From the NCBI GenBank assembly GCA_001986395.2, contig MQVO02000014.1, positions 62,001 to 126,000 on the forward strand: DNA of 64,000 bases. The letters are read 5' to 3'. The position numbers were made by a program, and so were the translations under genes. Below are positions 1 through 11,459 of this stretch, piece by piece (within the stretch, counting starts at the first letter, position 1; every line of letters starts with the position of its first letter). The notes below the pieces were generated by a model that did no database searches, was not told where the DNA came from, and saw nothing but the letters and a program-made list of their open reading frames with translations. This stretch comes from Irpex lacteus (taxonomy: Eukaryota; Basidiomycota; Agaricomycetes; Polyporales; Irpicaceae).

Positions 1-163
1 GCAGAATGCATACATGTCGTGAACATTAAACACGCCTTTACCTGCGATTATACTCTATCGGGTGTTGGTGAAGTCTTCGCCGAGCAAGCACAATCAAGAC
101 GATGTTAGAATCGGTATATTTGAATCACCGAATCTACGCATAACGCCCTTTCCTTCACCGTCT

Positions 164-1813
164 TCACGAGCTCGTGCCGTTCCCTTGACACTTCTCAAAG
201 TCCCCATTCCCATTGCCCCTCGCATACCCCTGACTCTGCACGAACGCATCAAGGGTACACAGCCCCTCCTTATCGGCACCGCAGAACTCCAACGATTGCA
301 CCTCGTCCTGCACCAATATCCTCACCTTCGCCTCTTGAGCTTTGCCCTTAGTGCAGCTCAGCCGCTCAACTACCACCCTCCCCGAAAACGGTACGATCGA
401 GCTCGCGCGCCACGTCCTGTTCGGATCCGGGTTCGTAGGGTCCAACGGAGCGTCTTGTCGGAAGAGCCCCATAGCAGAGACGATAGCAATGATCTCGTCG
501 TCGTGGGAGAAGTCGGCGTATAGTGTACGGTTGAGCGGGAAGGTGGTAGGGTTGGAGTCGAGGGTATGGTTCACTTGCGTTGAGTCTTGGACGGAGGTGT
601 TTGTGAGACGGGCGAGGAGCTCGTTGATGTACCCGACACCTTGCACTGGCCCGAGGGGCTGGCCGTATCTGTGATATAGTAGAAAGGTAAGTATATGCAT
701 ATTTGATCCGTGAATAGTAGTAAGAGGGTGTGGAACCGACGTGGAAAGGACTTACCCGGTACCATAGAACTTGTTAAGGTCACCATCATATGCGAACCCG
801 GGAAACGCAGTAGAGAATTCCTCGAACAGAGTGCACCATTGACTCTTGTTGAAACTGGCAACGGTCTCGAACGGACAAAGACTGATGAGGTTGAAAACAT
901 CGATGGTGGTGAGATTGGCTCCGGGTGCTGCAGAATTGAGCCTGGTGGCGATAGGGGCCGCGTATATCGCTTCCCAGGCGGATGTTTCAGCACTCGCATC
1001 ACCCACAGCGGGGCACTGCGAGTTATCGAGGGTGTTGTTTGTCTATGAGCGGGTAAGTGAGATTCGTCGATCGTAGTAACTATACGGCCAGACGTACCCC
1101 GCTACCGATGATGACGTTTAAAACGGGCTGGGAGGTGTTGCCACTGGCCGATGTAAAGCCTGCGGTCCAGTTATTCGCAGTGGCTACGACGCGTGCGCTG
1201 ATGTCTGAGCGAACGAAGGGGATATTACCACCTTTGATCAATTTTTGGTAGCGTTGGAAAGCCACTTGTCCGGCGTCGAAGGACCTGAACGTACGCTCTC
1301 AATAACGGCGCTCTATCTCCATAGGCGTAAAATACTTACTGGTCAGCGCCGAACCGAACGAGGTCGTCCTTTCCCAGAGTGTACTGAAAGGTCTTGACAA
1401 AATCCAATCGGGGGTCAGTGAAGTTGGTCGCATTTTGCAGCTTAGCGAGAGCTGTGGTGATCCTTCTAGTGGCACCAGATGTAGGGAATCGTGCCCCGTG
1501 CCGTTGAATCTACAAAGACATGCGGATAAGAACCGAGAAGTTTAGATAGCTTTGGGATGCACTGACAATATTAACCTGGGAAATCACTATGAGATGGCGG
1601 AACGTTCGTTACTACGTATTACAAAAGACGTACTTGGTCAATATTGCAACTACTTGGAGGGTTGCGATATTCCGCCCTCGGAAAATACGGCGAATACTGG
1701 GCCCAGTTCAGTTGCTCGCTTTTGGGGACCGGAAGCTGAGGCGTGACAGGCTTGATCGCAATCCCTGCGGTAGCAAAACACAGAGCAGCAAGCCACAGTA
1801 TCATCACGGCCAT
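164..1813 (-). CDS. Secreted histidine acid phosphatase (phytase)
   Basis: Releases phosphate from phytate, outside the cell. Six exons (1813-1634, 1575-1567, 1509-1340, 1284-1098, 1042-756, 668-164) total 1338 nt, giving 445 aa, the usual length for fungal phytases. The first ~20 residues (MAVMILWLAALCFATAGIAI) form a signal peptide. The family's active-site motif is QRHGARFPTSG, at about residue 64, and the distal catalytic pair is in ADFSHDDEIIAI near the C-terminus. Cysteines at the expected places (NNTLDNSQCP, EFCGADKEGLC) would form the family disulphides. Exon 2 is only 9 nt and encodes the V-N-I just before the active site; it restores the family sequence VNIIQRHGARFPT. The start at 1813 is the first ATG that gives a signal peptide. 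The end at 164 follows the typical C-terminal GDFEKC. Six- versus three-phytase specificity cannot be read from the sequence. Confidence 0.93.
1567..1575 (-). other. 9-nt microexon of the phytase gene
   Basis: GTTAATATT on the minus strand lies between an acceptor (ttcccag) and a donor (gtcagt). It adds V-N-I in phase between the first exon and the RHGARFPT exon. Family members carry these residues before the motif, so the microexon is very probably real. Confidence 0.75.
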
Positions 1814-3428
1814 CGCAGCAGAGTTGAAAGAGCAAAGAAAGAGAGGATCACCGAAGAATAGACCATCTCGTTGCGATGCTCTTCTCTTATATACGATACC
1901 TCGGGGATAGGAGCATGTGCGTCGATCGTCCGCTGACTCGGTCGTGAGAGCCCGCGAACGTGTGTGCTTCTGAAGATGATGAGACGAAGCCTTGGCGGCA
2001 ACTCTTACTCTTGCCGTTTCCGTGACAGTCCTACAACGGTATACCCGACGCATAGTCGCACTGACGACCGGCGAGGAGGATCACCACTCGTTGCTTTGAT
2101 CTTAGCGCAGTACTGGTGACACCTACAAAGTCATACATTTTCAGACGAACGGACACTAAGACAAGACGACAGGACGCACCATAAAGTTCCTCTTTCCTTC
2201 ACCATAGCTGCTCATGCACCATGACTTATGCTATATGCTTTTGTGATAGTCACCCGATTCCGTGAAATCTGCTTCAGACCAAAACATTGAAGAGTTGAGG
2301 CCGCAATGAGTAGAGTAGATGATGGGCTTTGTGTTGACTGCAGCTGGTTACATAACAAAAACATTGTGTACGGTGCAGGCGAGGTACAAGACCATGGAAG
2401 AGCTTCACAAACCTGCGAAGTCGCAGGATCCGAGCCATAACGAGGATGCTCACGTAATCCAGTGTTAGGACCCCGGATACTCGTAGACGCAGTGCTACTT
2501 CATCCATCGCGACTTAAACACATACTGTACGGTCATCGAATATTCAGGCATGTATCAAGGACTCAGATAAAACTTAAACAAGTACATCTGCGTATTTCTG
2601 ACTCTTAATTAGCGCATGTTTCCGTAAGGCCGGGACATTTCCTGAAAGGGCAGTTGTACAATCACTACTTCCGGACGCGAACCTTTTATTTCGCATTCAC
2701 CGTTCTTCCATCTCAGTTTTCTTCCATACCCTCTACTAGTAGAGAGCATAAGGTAGTTTTATATTCTTCAGTCTTCTCATGTTGATATATCCCGTCCTTA
2801 TATAAGCAGTCTCCTTTCTTCCCGAGCATCTCAGAGTCAAGTAGTGATCTGTCCTCTGAGAAATCGACACTACGTGTCGTTTCACTACTGTGTCGTCGCG
2901 CGAATGCTTCTTTCCTACTGGCAACTGGTTGGATGGAGCCCACGCCTGTTGGCTGCACAGTACGAACTCCGTTAGGAACTCATTTCGCATACTTATGTTA
3001 CACAGGCAAGATTTGCAACCTGCTCAAACGCGTCAAGGGATATACTACAGTGAAGAGTAGACAATTAAGTTAAAATTTAGAACAAGGGTTTATGAGAGGG
3101 CTCACACTCAGAAGAGTAAATATGCACTCTTGAGTCTTAGATAGAGACGGTTGGGGGAGTAGTGATAGTATGACTGTCCTTTTAGGAAGTATTCCACCCT
3201 CAGAAATGCGTGCGCGTGGGATTCAACAGTAGCAGTAGTATGTCGATCAGAAGATATACTAGTACATCAAACGTGAATATGTGGTAATAAGATGCATGTA
3301 ACAGATAGAAACTCGGTCTGAACAAGTCAACAGCAGCTACTAGTAGTTTTGTAGCACACACTACTAGTACTTAGCATGCCAAGATCGCGTTCAAGTCCAC
3401 CATCCCAGCTTCCTACAAGCTGTTAGCA
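1814..3428. other. Intergenic stretch between the phytase promoter and oxygenase A
   Basis: This holds the phytase upstream region (1814 to about 2100) and the 3' side of oxygenase gene A. I see no convincing coding sequence. The short open frames use no ATG or have no gene-like composition. A 3172-3190 string (gactgtccttttaggaag) recurs with one change near 23570 in the E-F spacer, and gggcagttgtac occurs both near 2649 and near 10969. These look like debris of local duplication. Confidence 0.5.
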
Positions 3429-6400
3429 TCAATGAAGCTTTCGCTTCTTTGCAGCAGGTGCGTTTAGGTCTGTGCTAGATATGGTCAGCCGTTGAGTAAC
3501 ACTTCCTGCAGTCGGATTGGTAGACGTACCGGTTTCCGAATCTGATGTAGCTGCAGAGGTGCTTGTCTGCTCGACGGGGGGATCTGCCAGAGCTGCCTTC
3601 ACGCTTTCGTATTCTGGACCTAAAATGTTCCGAAGTTCGTTTTCATCTGCGCTCAGATCCTTCAAGAGAGCGACACCCTGGGGCTGGAACTTTCTCCATT
3701 GTAGCAATTTAACCAAATCGTCGGACTTGGTTATCTAGTGGTGAAGAACAAATTATCGAATCATCTTCGAAGCAAGTGCAGATTACGTACTTTGAGAGTG
3801 TATGATCCATGTATAGTCCAGGTCGCCAAGTGTTTTGCGTGCATCACAAGGTGTTGCACTGTATGTGGGCTCTCATTATGGTAGATGGTCGTGCTGGCGG
3901 TATAACTGATCGTTGTGAGAAAGTTACGTGCATCGGAACATGGGCGGCACGAGCAAGTCCATTTTGCTAGCGCAGTTAGCCGATTTGTCATGACCGAGTA
4001 AGCCGCAGGAGGGGTTCCCAGGACCTTCTTCATCCATGCCGCAACGGTCTTCTGAACTACCAGGTTCACATCCTTCTGGTGTTTAACCCCGCATGCTTGC
4101 AGCTTAGGCAGGTCAGGAGCAATCCTTTCTTCCAACCAATCTGCAGAAATTTGCTCCACGTAGGTAATGAACCGCTCTGTAACGACATTCCAGAGGTTTG
4201 GAATGTTCATCGTCATGCACCAGTCAAGCGCCGAGACAACATGAGAGATATAAGCCACAGACTCGCAAGAGGCCGTGCGTGTTGCCAATGCGCCGACCAG
4301 GGATTGGACCGATGTATCATCCAGGCCAGACGAGACGAGTCTATCTCGGTTGGCCTTGACCTCGTTAATCATCTGCCGTAGCTCTGTGGAGTCCAGCTTG
4401 GAGTCTTTACCCTCAATGAATGAGCGTACGCTACAACGAGATGGGACATGTGAGCGAGGAAACAATAGAATCTCAAGGCAAGCGCACCTATCTGCAAACA
4501 CCTGGGCATCACCACTTGCCAAACCCGCGTTTAACAAGGTCTTGAAGACGCCTGAATTGCGACTTCGGTACCTGTCCGTCTCCAACAATAGCCACCTGAG
4601 ATAAAGCCGCATGCCCTCTTGCTGCAACTTCAGGAAGTGCGTTGGAAGATCGCTTCGTGCCTCTCCTAAGAATATAATCAGAGGAATCATGACATTGCGA
4701 GAGCACTGTTGAGCGGCTTTGTCGTCAAGCTTGCTCGTGTCGGTGACTCGATCGATGATGTCGTCAACCATATGTGAGAGCCCTAGATCTTGGACAGTCT
4801 TGATGTAGACCTTGGTCAAGTCGAGATATTCTGTCTCGGAGTCGCTGTAGGAAGTAATCGGCTTGAAGAAACACTCCCGCGAGATCGCGGCGGCGAGAAG
4901 GCCGGAAACGACTGTAGATTTGACAACTGACTCTTCAGAAAAGGCAGTGGACTTGTGTACAGTCGTTGCGAATTTCCGCAGGAAGGTGCTATCCGCGATG
5001 CTGACCAGCTGAGGCAACATACTGCTTTCTTGTGAGCGGGTTTTCGTACTTCAGCGTTGTTGAAAGTTACTTACTGATCCTTCAAATATTCGACCCCGCC
5101 GTGCTTCACCGCGAGAGAGATTAACAGCTTTTGTTCGTCCACATACGGCGCCTTCAGCGTTTTGAGAACCTTGGTCACAGTCGAGGTAGCCCACTCCTGC
5201 AGGGCAGCTTTGTCTGGTGTGTCGTCTGCCAGACCTGTGATCCACTTTTGGAAGTTATCGAGGAACGCGAATCTAGACGCGTTACTGGGATCCTTGTTCA
5301 GCATTTCTTCTAAGCTACGATCCGTTGCATTAGCTACAGGTGTGACAATGGAGTAAACACGGGTTACGTACCCAGGTCTGACAGCTTCCAAGCCGAAGTG
5401 TACGACTGCTCGCTGTAAATCCTCGTCGAAAAGGATTTCAAGGCCTTCCGTGACGCAGCAAGTCTTCACCGCACGATTCCATAACACAATGTCATCCCAA
5501 AGAAGCGACATGTCGGTCAGTATAGGTGCGGCGGCGATCGGGTCTTCGGAGCAGCGAGAGAGCACAAAATCGATGAGCTCGCTTTCGTCGGGACTTCTGC
5601 TAGGAATGGTGATGTTCTTGAGATCAGCTAAGGCGTGTGATAGCGCCTCGTCTTTTTTGTATTGCAAGTTGTACTTGCTCCACGAAGGCCAGATTACGAG
5701 GACGGAGCGGTGATACCCTGCATTCAATTATATTCACTTCTCTGTAGATAGGTGATGGGATGACAAGACCTACAGCGCTCCAGGTCACCAGCTTCCTGTG
5801 GTCAAGGATGAGAAGATGTCTCCAGCAAGCAGCGATGTCCGAATACGTACATTCCCTGTATACTCTCCATGCTCCTCCTCATCATACTCATCGCCTTTCG
5901 CGATATGATCTGCGAGTTTCGACGGAATTGTCTCTGTCTTCTTGTCGACTTCCAGAGTGCTGCGAATTAGTTGGCCCTCCATATCCTTGAAGCACGTAAT
6001 GGACAGCTTCTTCTCCTCGATATAGGCGAATCGCCTGGGATAGTCGTGGTCTTCGGTTGCGCCCCCCGACTGATAGTATTCGACGCTGGCTAATCCTAGC
6101 CGGAAGCCAAGTTCTTGAGCAATTGGGTCGAGCATGGCAACTTTGTGCGCGTCGACGCCTTTCAGTGCGCTTGCCTGAAGGTTAGCTTGGGAGTACGTGT
6201 GATCGAGGAGATAGAGTAGCTTCTCCGGCGAGTGAAGCCCCTTGTCATTCTTCCACGTTATGAGCCTATCTCGCAGCTGCGAGGCGAGGTCCTTGTTCGC
6301 CGACAAAGCCGGTCGTAAAGATTTAGTCGTGTGAACCAAGTTATACGAGAGCGCGAGACGATATCCACTGGTGATCGGTTTGATTTCATGGGTTACGTCG

Positions 6401-7497
6401 GTGTACCATGCAAGGACACTGATCCCATGTTGGCTAGTGGCGCTGCAGTCGTATACCTTCGAGAGCTTGCCGTGAGAGAGATGCGCAGCTCCGCCAGTGA
6501 ATTCAGAGGGGAGAACCACGACGACGGTTGCAAACATCCCATCTTGCTTCTCGGTACTAAGAGGAAACTCATTAGCGTGAGAATGCTTCTCCTTGACAGA
6601 ACTAGCTTACTCTACGTGAGGCAGGAAGCTGATACGAAATGAGCAGTGTGATCCATATGCTTTTGAAATCAAATACGCACTGAGAGCCAGTCTCGTAGAG
6701 AAGCAACTTGTGCAATTCGCATCGAGGTTGACTGGCGATGTAATTGACGCCGAGTGCTTCACAAACCTCCTTGACCACACCAGACAAGAATTTCGCCCAC
6801 CGCGGATCACCAAACTCCACCTAGAGAACAGAGTAAGCTCGCGAGAAGTTTGTTCAAAAAATCCTTCTTCATACCTGACTGGCTTCCATTTGCCAGGTGT
6901 CTCGCACAGTCTTGTCGACCAAGGTGCGCTCTCCTTTGCCGAATGGAGCCAACTCACACTTCGACTTGACCACTTCAGCCTCTCTGAGACTAAGCGGCAG
7001 TCCCACTACACCAAGGTCGGAAAGACGTAGCCCGGGATAAGGCGCGTCCTTGTAAGTCTTCTGGTAGGAGAATGTGCCTTTGTAATCGACTTCCGTCAAC
7101 TTCAGGAGGACTTCCAGGTGGTTCTAAACATTGTAGTCTTTAGTTCAAATCGATTTCTGACTCCACGTTGACGTTTCGTACTTGAATAGGATTCAAATCC
7201 TTCAGATAGTCGTCAGACTCTTCGTTTGGTTTCTCGCTGTCTGTCGTACTCGGACTCTCGCTTTCGTTCTCGCTGTGGTCCTCGTCCTCCGAGTTGTTCT
7301 CACTCTCATCATCTCTCTCGTTCTCGCTCTCACGCTCCTCGATATTCTTTCCTTCCGCAGTAGTCGCAACATCTTGCATTATCACGTCGTTTTCAGGGGA
7401 CGGCAGGGTGTTCTGAAGGAGTGGTGAGATCCAGAACCCAAATGAGCACTTTGACACGTACCTCTGTAAGCGGAGCCTCTTCCGTGACGCCAGCCAT
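3429..7497 (-). CDS. Full-length 2OG-Fe(II) oxygenase paralogue A
   Basis: Fungal 2-oxoglutarate/Fe(II) oxygenase of the prolyl-4-hydroxylase-like superfamily. Twelve exons (7497-7462, 7412-7182, 7123-6875, 6820-6681, 6628-6611, 6556-5851, 5795-5774, 5717-5372, 5314-5075, 5021-4488, 4430-3791, 3734-3429) total 3468 nt, giving 1155 aa. In order: a Ser/Glu/Asp-rich N-terminus (residues 13-89); a conserved lead-in with GLPLSLREAE and APFGKGERTLVDK; the catalytic core with HxD in FLPHVDTEK, TGGAAHLSHG, distal His in WYTDVTHEI and 2OG-binding Arg in SGYRLALSYNL; a long helical middle; a CxCx2C cluster (TCSCRPCSDARNFL) followed by conserved His; and a basic tail PAAKKRKLH resembling the c-Myc nuclear localisation signal. 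All iron and 2OG ligands are present, so it should be active, probably in the nucleus. The substrate is unknown. It mirrors paralogue F. Confidence 0.88.
6611..6628 (-). other. 18-nt microexon encoding the iron-binding HxD of oxygenase A
   Basis: The exon encodes F-L-P-H-V and the first two bases of the Asp codon; the third base comes from the next exon (GA|T). Genes D (16462-16479) and F (24788-24805) have the same 18-nt exon at the same phases. Missing it would make the enzyme look catalytically dead. Confidence 0.85.
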
Positions 7498-7863
7498 GTT
7501 TACTCGATAAACCCTATTCAAAAGTCACTATGAGGCCAATACAACCGGTTCGAATGACACAATTCTGGACAGGTGGACAGTAACCTCTCTGAGCCTTCGA
7601 CGACGGACAGAGACAAGGTTCGCTTTCGAGTGCGCGTTGACGCGCCTGTGACGTTAATTAGTCCGTGACAGACGTGTAGTATCACGGTCACGGGCATGAC
7701 GACCGTGACAGCTTGTAAAACAAAACAAGGAGTAAGTATATGAGTAATTTGTCATCCATATAAACATACATTAGAACACTGTATAGAGTCAAGATAAGTA
7801 ACTAAAGGAACACTAAAATCAAACCGCACGGCTACAAGAATTATAACGACAATTATAATCAGC
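7498..7863. promoter_or_regulatory. Upstream region of oxygenase A with GTCACGG/CCGTGAC repeats
   Basis: The spacer between gene A (start 7497) and the end of gene B carries CCGTGACA at 7663-7670, TCACGGTCACGG at 7682-7693 and CCGTGACA at 7703-7710. The last two form an inverted arrangement. Related half-sites occur upstream of all the paralogues, suggesting a shared regulator. This is inference from recurrence only. Confidence 0.45.
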
Positions 7864-10481
7864 CTAAGTCGCAGTCGCGCCCTTTGGCTTCGTCGCAGAT
7901 GGTTCAGCAAACATCTCGCTGAAAGTCCTTTTACGCCGATTTGTTGAGGCAACCTCAACGTCCGCAGGCCCGGGATGATGAGAGGGAGGATCAGGTATAG
8001 GCCTCCCACCTGGTTGAGGTACGAGTGCCAATCTCATACGATCATACTCAGAGCCCAAAATCTTCTTCAGGCCATACTCGTTCACGGCAAGCCCTTGCAG
8101 GAAGTTGATCCCCTTTATCTGGTTTCTTCGCCATCTGATAAATTTCGCGAGCACGGTAGACCTCGTAATCTAAGTCAGGCACGAGATAGTTAGGATTTGG
8201 CTGCCATCAGGGTTCCACGACATGAACACTCACTTTGAGACACTGCGGCGAGATAGAGTCCGTAATCCACGACGCTAGCTGTTGAGCGTACAAATCGAGA
8301 AACCCCTCAACGTGTCTTCTGGTCCGGACTCTATTACAGTTCAGGGTTGCAGAGTCCTGCTCCCCCTTGATAAGGAACGTCCGCGCATCGACGCATGCCT
8401 GACACTCGCAGCTCCACGCAGGCAATGAAGTGAGCTGACTCGCCACGACAGGATCGGGAACTGGTCGGGGTCCGAGTACGCGTTCGAGCCACGCTACGAC
8501 GATGGCCCGTACCTCGATGTCCATGTTCCTCCCATGTCGCTCTGCCCAGCTGCGCAATTCTGGTAGCAGCGGGACGAGGACGTCGTCGATGTATTCCGGA
8601 GTCGTAGTGACCGGGTCCTTCAGGCATTTGGCGATGACGTCGGAGCACAGGTCGAGGGAGCCTGCGGTAGCGCACAGGTCGAGAGTACAGAAGATGTTGA
8701 AGCGGTTCTTGAGGTCTACGCGATCCAGGAACTGCTTTATTAGGGTGCGAACCATACTTTCGAACGAGGTACTAGATGATTGTGACGAGCCGACGAGAAC
8801 AGTGAATCGGTCCTTCCTTCGAGTCAACTCCTCGACCATAAATTGGAGGATCATGGGACCCAAAGGAGATGTTTCTAGTCGTGGAAAGATCCTACCACAG
8901 TCAATTCAGCATCAACAGGATAATATTACTAAGATGACAGGGTTACCTACGTTTCCGAAAACAAGAGGTCTCCATTGTTGGCAACGGCACCGTCGAGGAA
9001 ACATGCGACTTCACGCTGTGTCACGTACAGTTGGTTAAGCTCGACGCGCAAGAATGAGAGGAACAGGTTGATTCCTCTCCGTTGTAGTTCGCTAAGTCTC
9101 ATCAAACCGCCCGTATCGAGCACTGCCATGCGAGTATGCTGGGATACGAACACTACCAGTGGTAGTAGAACCAACCTCGCGTGACTCTCGCGCTGATTGT
9201 CGGGTAACGCGTCGGTGTCCAAAACACGGTCGATGATGCTCACTAGTAAGTGCCCGCACTCTAAGTCTTGAGCGGTCTGTATATACGCCTTCGCGCGAGC
9301 TAACCGAGGATCGTCCACCACACCGGTAGTTCCGAGCTCGTGCTTAATGGCAGGACCGTTGGCGAGGAATTCAGGGCTCGCATTTACCAGGGTAAAGGAC
9401 GCTTTTGCGATTGCGATAGTGAGGAGAGACGAGATGAGGGTAGATTTCGTGGGAGAGTCCGGAAATGAGGTGTATATTGTGGATGCGAATTCACGGAGGA
9501 AGTCGTCAGAGGCAAGGAGCAGTGTCTCTTGTGTTTTACTAGGGGAGCCTAATTAGTTTGCACGATTGAACCAGAGTAAAGACGACTCACGGATCCTGCA
9601 AGAAATCGAACGCACCGCACGCTTTCGCTATATCTACTAGAACAAGCTCCTCGTCTCTGATTGGTACTCGCAGCGAGCGAGGAACCTGCGAGATCCGGCT
9701 AGCAGCCCATCCTTGAGTTCGTTCCTTTTCTGCGTTGTCGTCTGGCAGGTTATCGACGAGCTCCAGTATACCATGCAAAAGCTCCCATCTTGGAGCGTTA
9801 TGGAGATCCCGGTCAAGCGATAGGTCCAATCTGCGCGTGTGTTTGTCTAAGTTGAGTGATAAGGGCTATAATGAATTCATAATACAGCACGACGTACTCT
9901 TGTTGGATGGATTCAAGGCCGAAACACTGGATGGCCTCGATTACTTGCTGCGCTGACAATAGAGCCACTCCGTCCTGACAGCATTTCGCGATTGCGCTTG
10001 TCCATAGGGATACCCGTCTCCGTTGAAGAGCCACCTGGCATACGGCCTGGAGAATCAGCTCAGGGTTCTCCGGAGCGCGTGAGAGAAGTGACGATACAAG
10101 GTCATCTTCTACGACTGAGCTAGTCAGAGAGGACATGGACTGTATGTCGTGTGCTGCCTTCGCGATCGTGTCGTCTCCTGTGTATAGCACTGCGAAGTCT
10201 TCGTTGGCAGTATTTTCACCATTTTCAAAGGACGTGTGATGGAGTTGCAAATGGCGTTGAGCCAACTGCGACAATTGGTCTGAGCTTTCAGGAGGAGTAC
10301 TTGGCCCTGCCTGCTTCGAACCTCGATGCTCGTCCTCGTCTTGACTCCTCGCCTTGACACTGGGCTGCGAGGTACGAGTGAAGTACTGGGAGATTAGAGT
10401 TTGCTGGGATCTGGACTAGAATTTCTGTATTAGTTTTACGAAAGTACGTGCCAGTGGTGACTTAAACCATACTGCACTCAT
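7864..10481 (-). CDS. Oxygenase-less paralogue B with N-terminal PIP-box-like motif and internal deletion
   Basis: C-terminal half of the oxygenase family only. Six exons (10481-10473, 10415-9898, 9830-9591, 9538-8951, 8891-8234, 8169-7864) total 2319 nt, giving 772 aa. The iron- and 2OG-binding core is absent. The protein starts MSASRSQQTLISQYFT, in which QTLISQYF fits the PCNA-binding consensus Qxx[ILM]xx[FY][FY]. Compared with C and E, it also lacks in frame the ~170-residue segment that follows the N-terminal linker: HLQLHHT runs straight into the segment ending FAVLYTGDD. Downstream it keeps the helical region, the CxCx2C cluster (SCECQACVDARTFL), the following RRHVEGFL histidine and a basic C-terminal patch (NRRKRTF). 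No frame breaks were found. It probably has a scaffold or binding role; the function is unknown. Confidence 0.8.
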
Positions 10482-11459
10482 TCAATTCCGGTTTGAGATA
10501 GTGCGTAGAAGACTAGAAGTGAATTTTCAATTTACGACACGCCGCGTCGACGCAGCAACGAGTCGTTGAGGTGGTCTAGCCAAAAGCGGGATGAATAGTC
10601 CATCGGATATTTTACAGTGCTTTAAACTTACAGAGGTGTTTTGTAGGTCGATTAGGATGTGGACGTTCACGCCGTCACGATCCAGGTCACGGTCGAGGGC
10701 AACTACGTTTTGCCGCTGGTAACGAGGTGACAAGCGTGAGCAGTGACACTGTCACATTGCAGTCACTGTAACTGCGGCTGATATCGCTCGCCATACATAT
10801 GCATATGAGGACGTGTATACGGTGGCCAACAACGTTGCTCTGGTATTTACTACAAATACCATGAGCGCATGGGTTATAGGTCCGCCACCCAACACTGAGC
10901 GGGTCGAAATTCGAGACCCACTTTGCCGCGGTGCCGGTCGATCAATATTTCCCAATAGGGCAGTTGTACTTATCAATACTCCTCCCCTGCCTGTGTCGTG
11001 TAGTAGTGGATGAATTGGCTCGTATTAAGTACGGAACATTTTCGAGTCGTAGCTGGTATAAAAAAAGACTTCAAAACCGCGGAGTCTGTCAGCATGCGAG
11101 GTAAGTACATGACGTCCTCATACAATGTGTCTGCATCGAGCTTCATTTTATCTGCAGGTGGAACGATTATCGTTCATGTAGAAGTAACTTGCTGCTCATT
11201 CATACTCCCCGCGGACAAAGCACATGACGAATCCGCTGGGGCCGAACTAGGGGCACTCGTCTGTCCTTTTAGCCACCCTACGGAGCATTTTCTCACAAAT
11301 CTCAGGCTTCGTCAGAATGGGAGTGTATAGGCTATCACGATGTGGCTGGTGTGCGGTATCATGGCCGCGTATACGTAATGTATGCATTAGTAGGAAGGCT
11401 TTAAGGGTGCAACGCTGGCTTCTGTCTGTACTAATGTTTACAGATACTACAACTATCGA
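10482..11459. promoter_or_regulatory. Upstream region of paralogue B with inverted GTGACA repeat
   Basis: The spacer between B and C contains GGTCACGG around 10687-10694 and GTGACA-C-TGTCAC at 10743-10755, a near-perfect 13-bp dyad. These are variants of the half-sites seen upstream of the other paralogues. I see no gene in the rest of the spacer (10760-11459). Confidence 0.4.

Noticed and set aside
571..1048. Several 80-140-codon frames opposite or overlapping the phytase exons
   Set aside because: Shadows; only the phytase frame carries family motifs and sums to whole codons.
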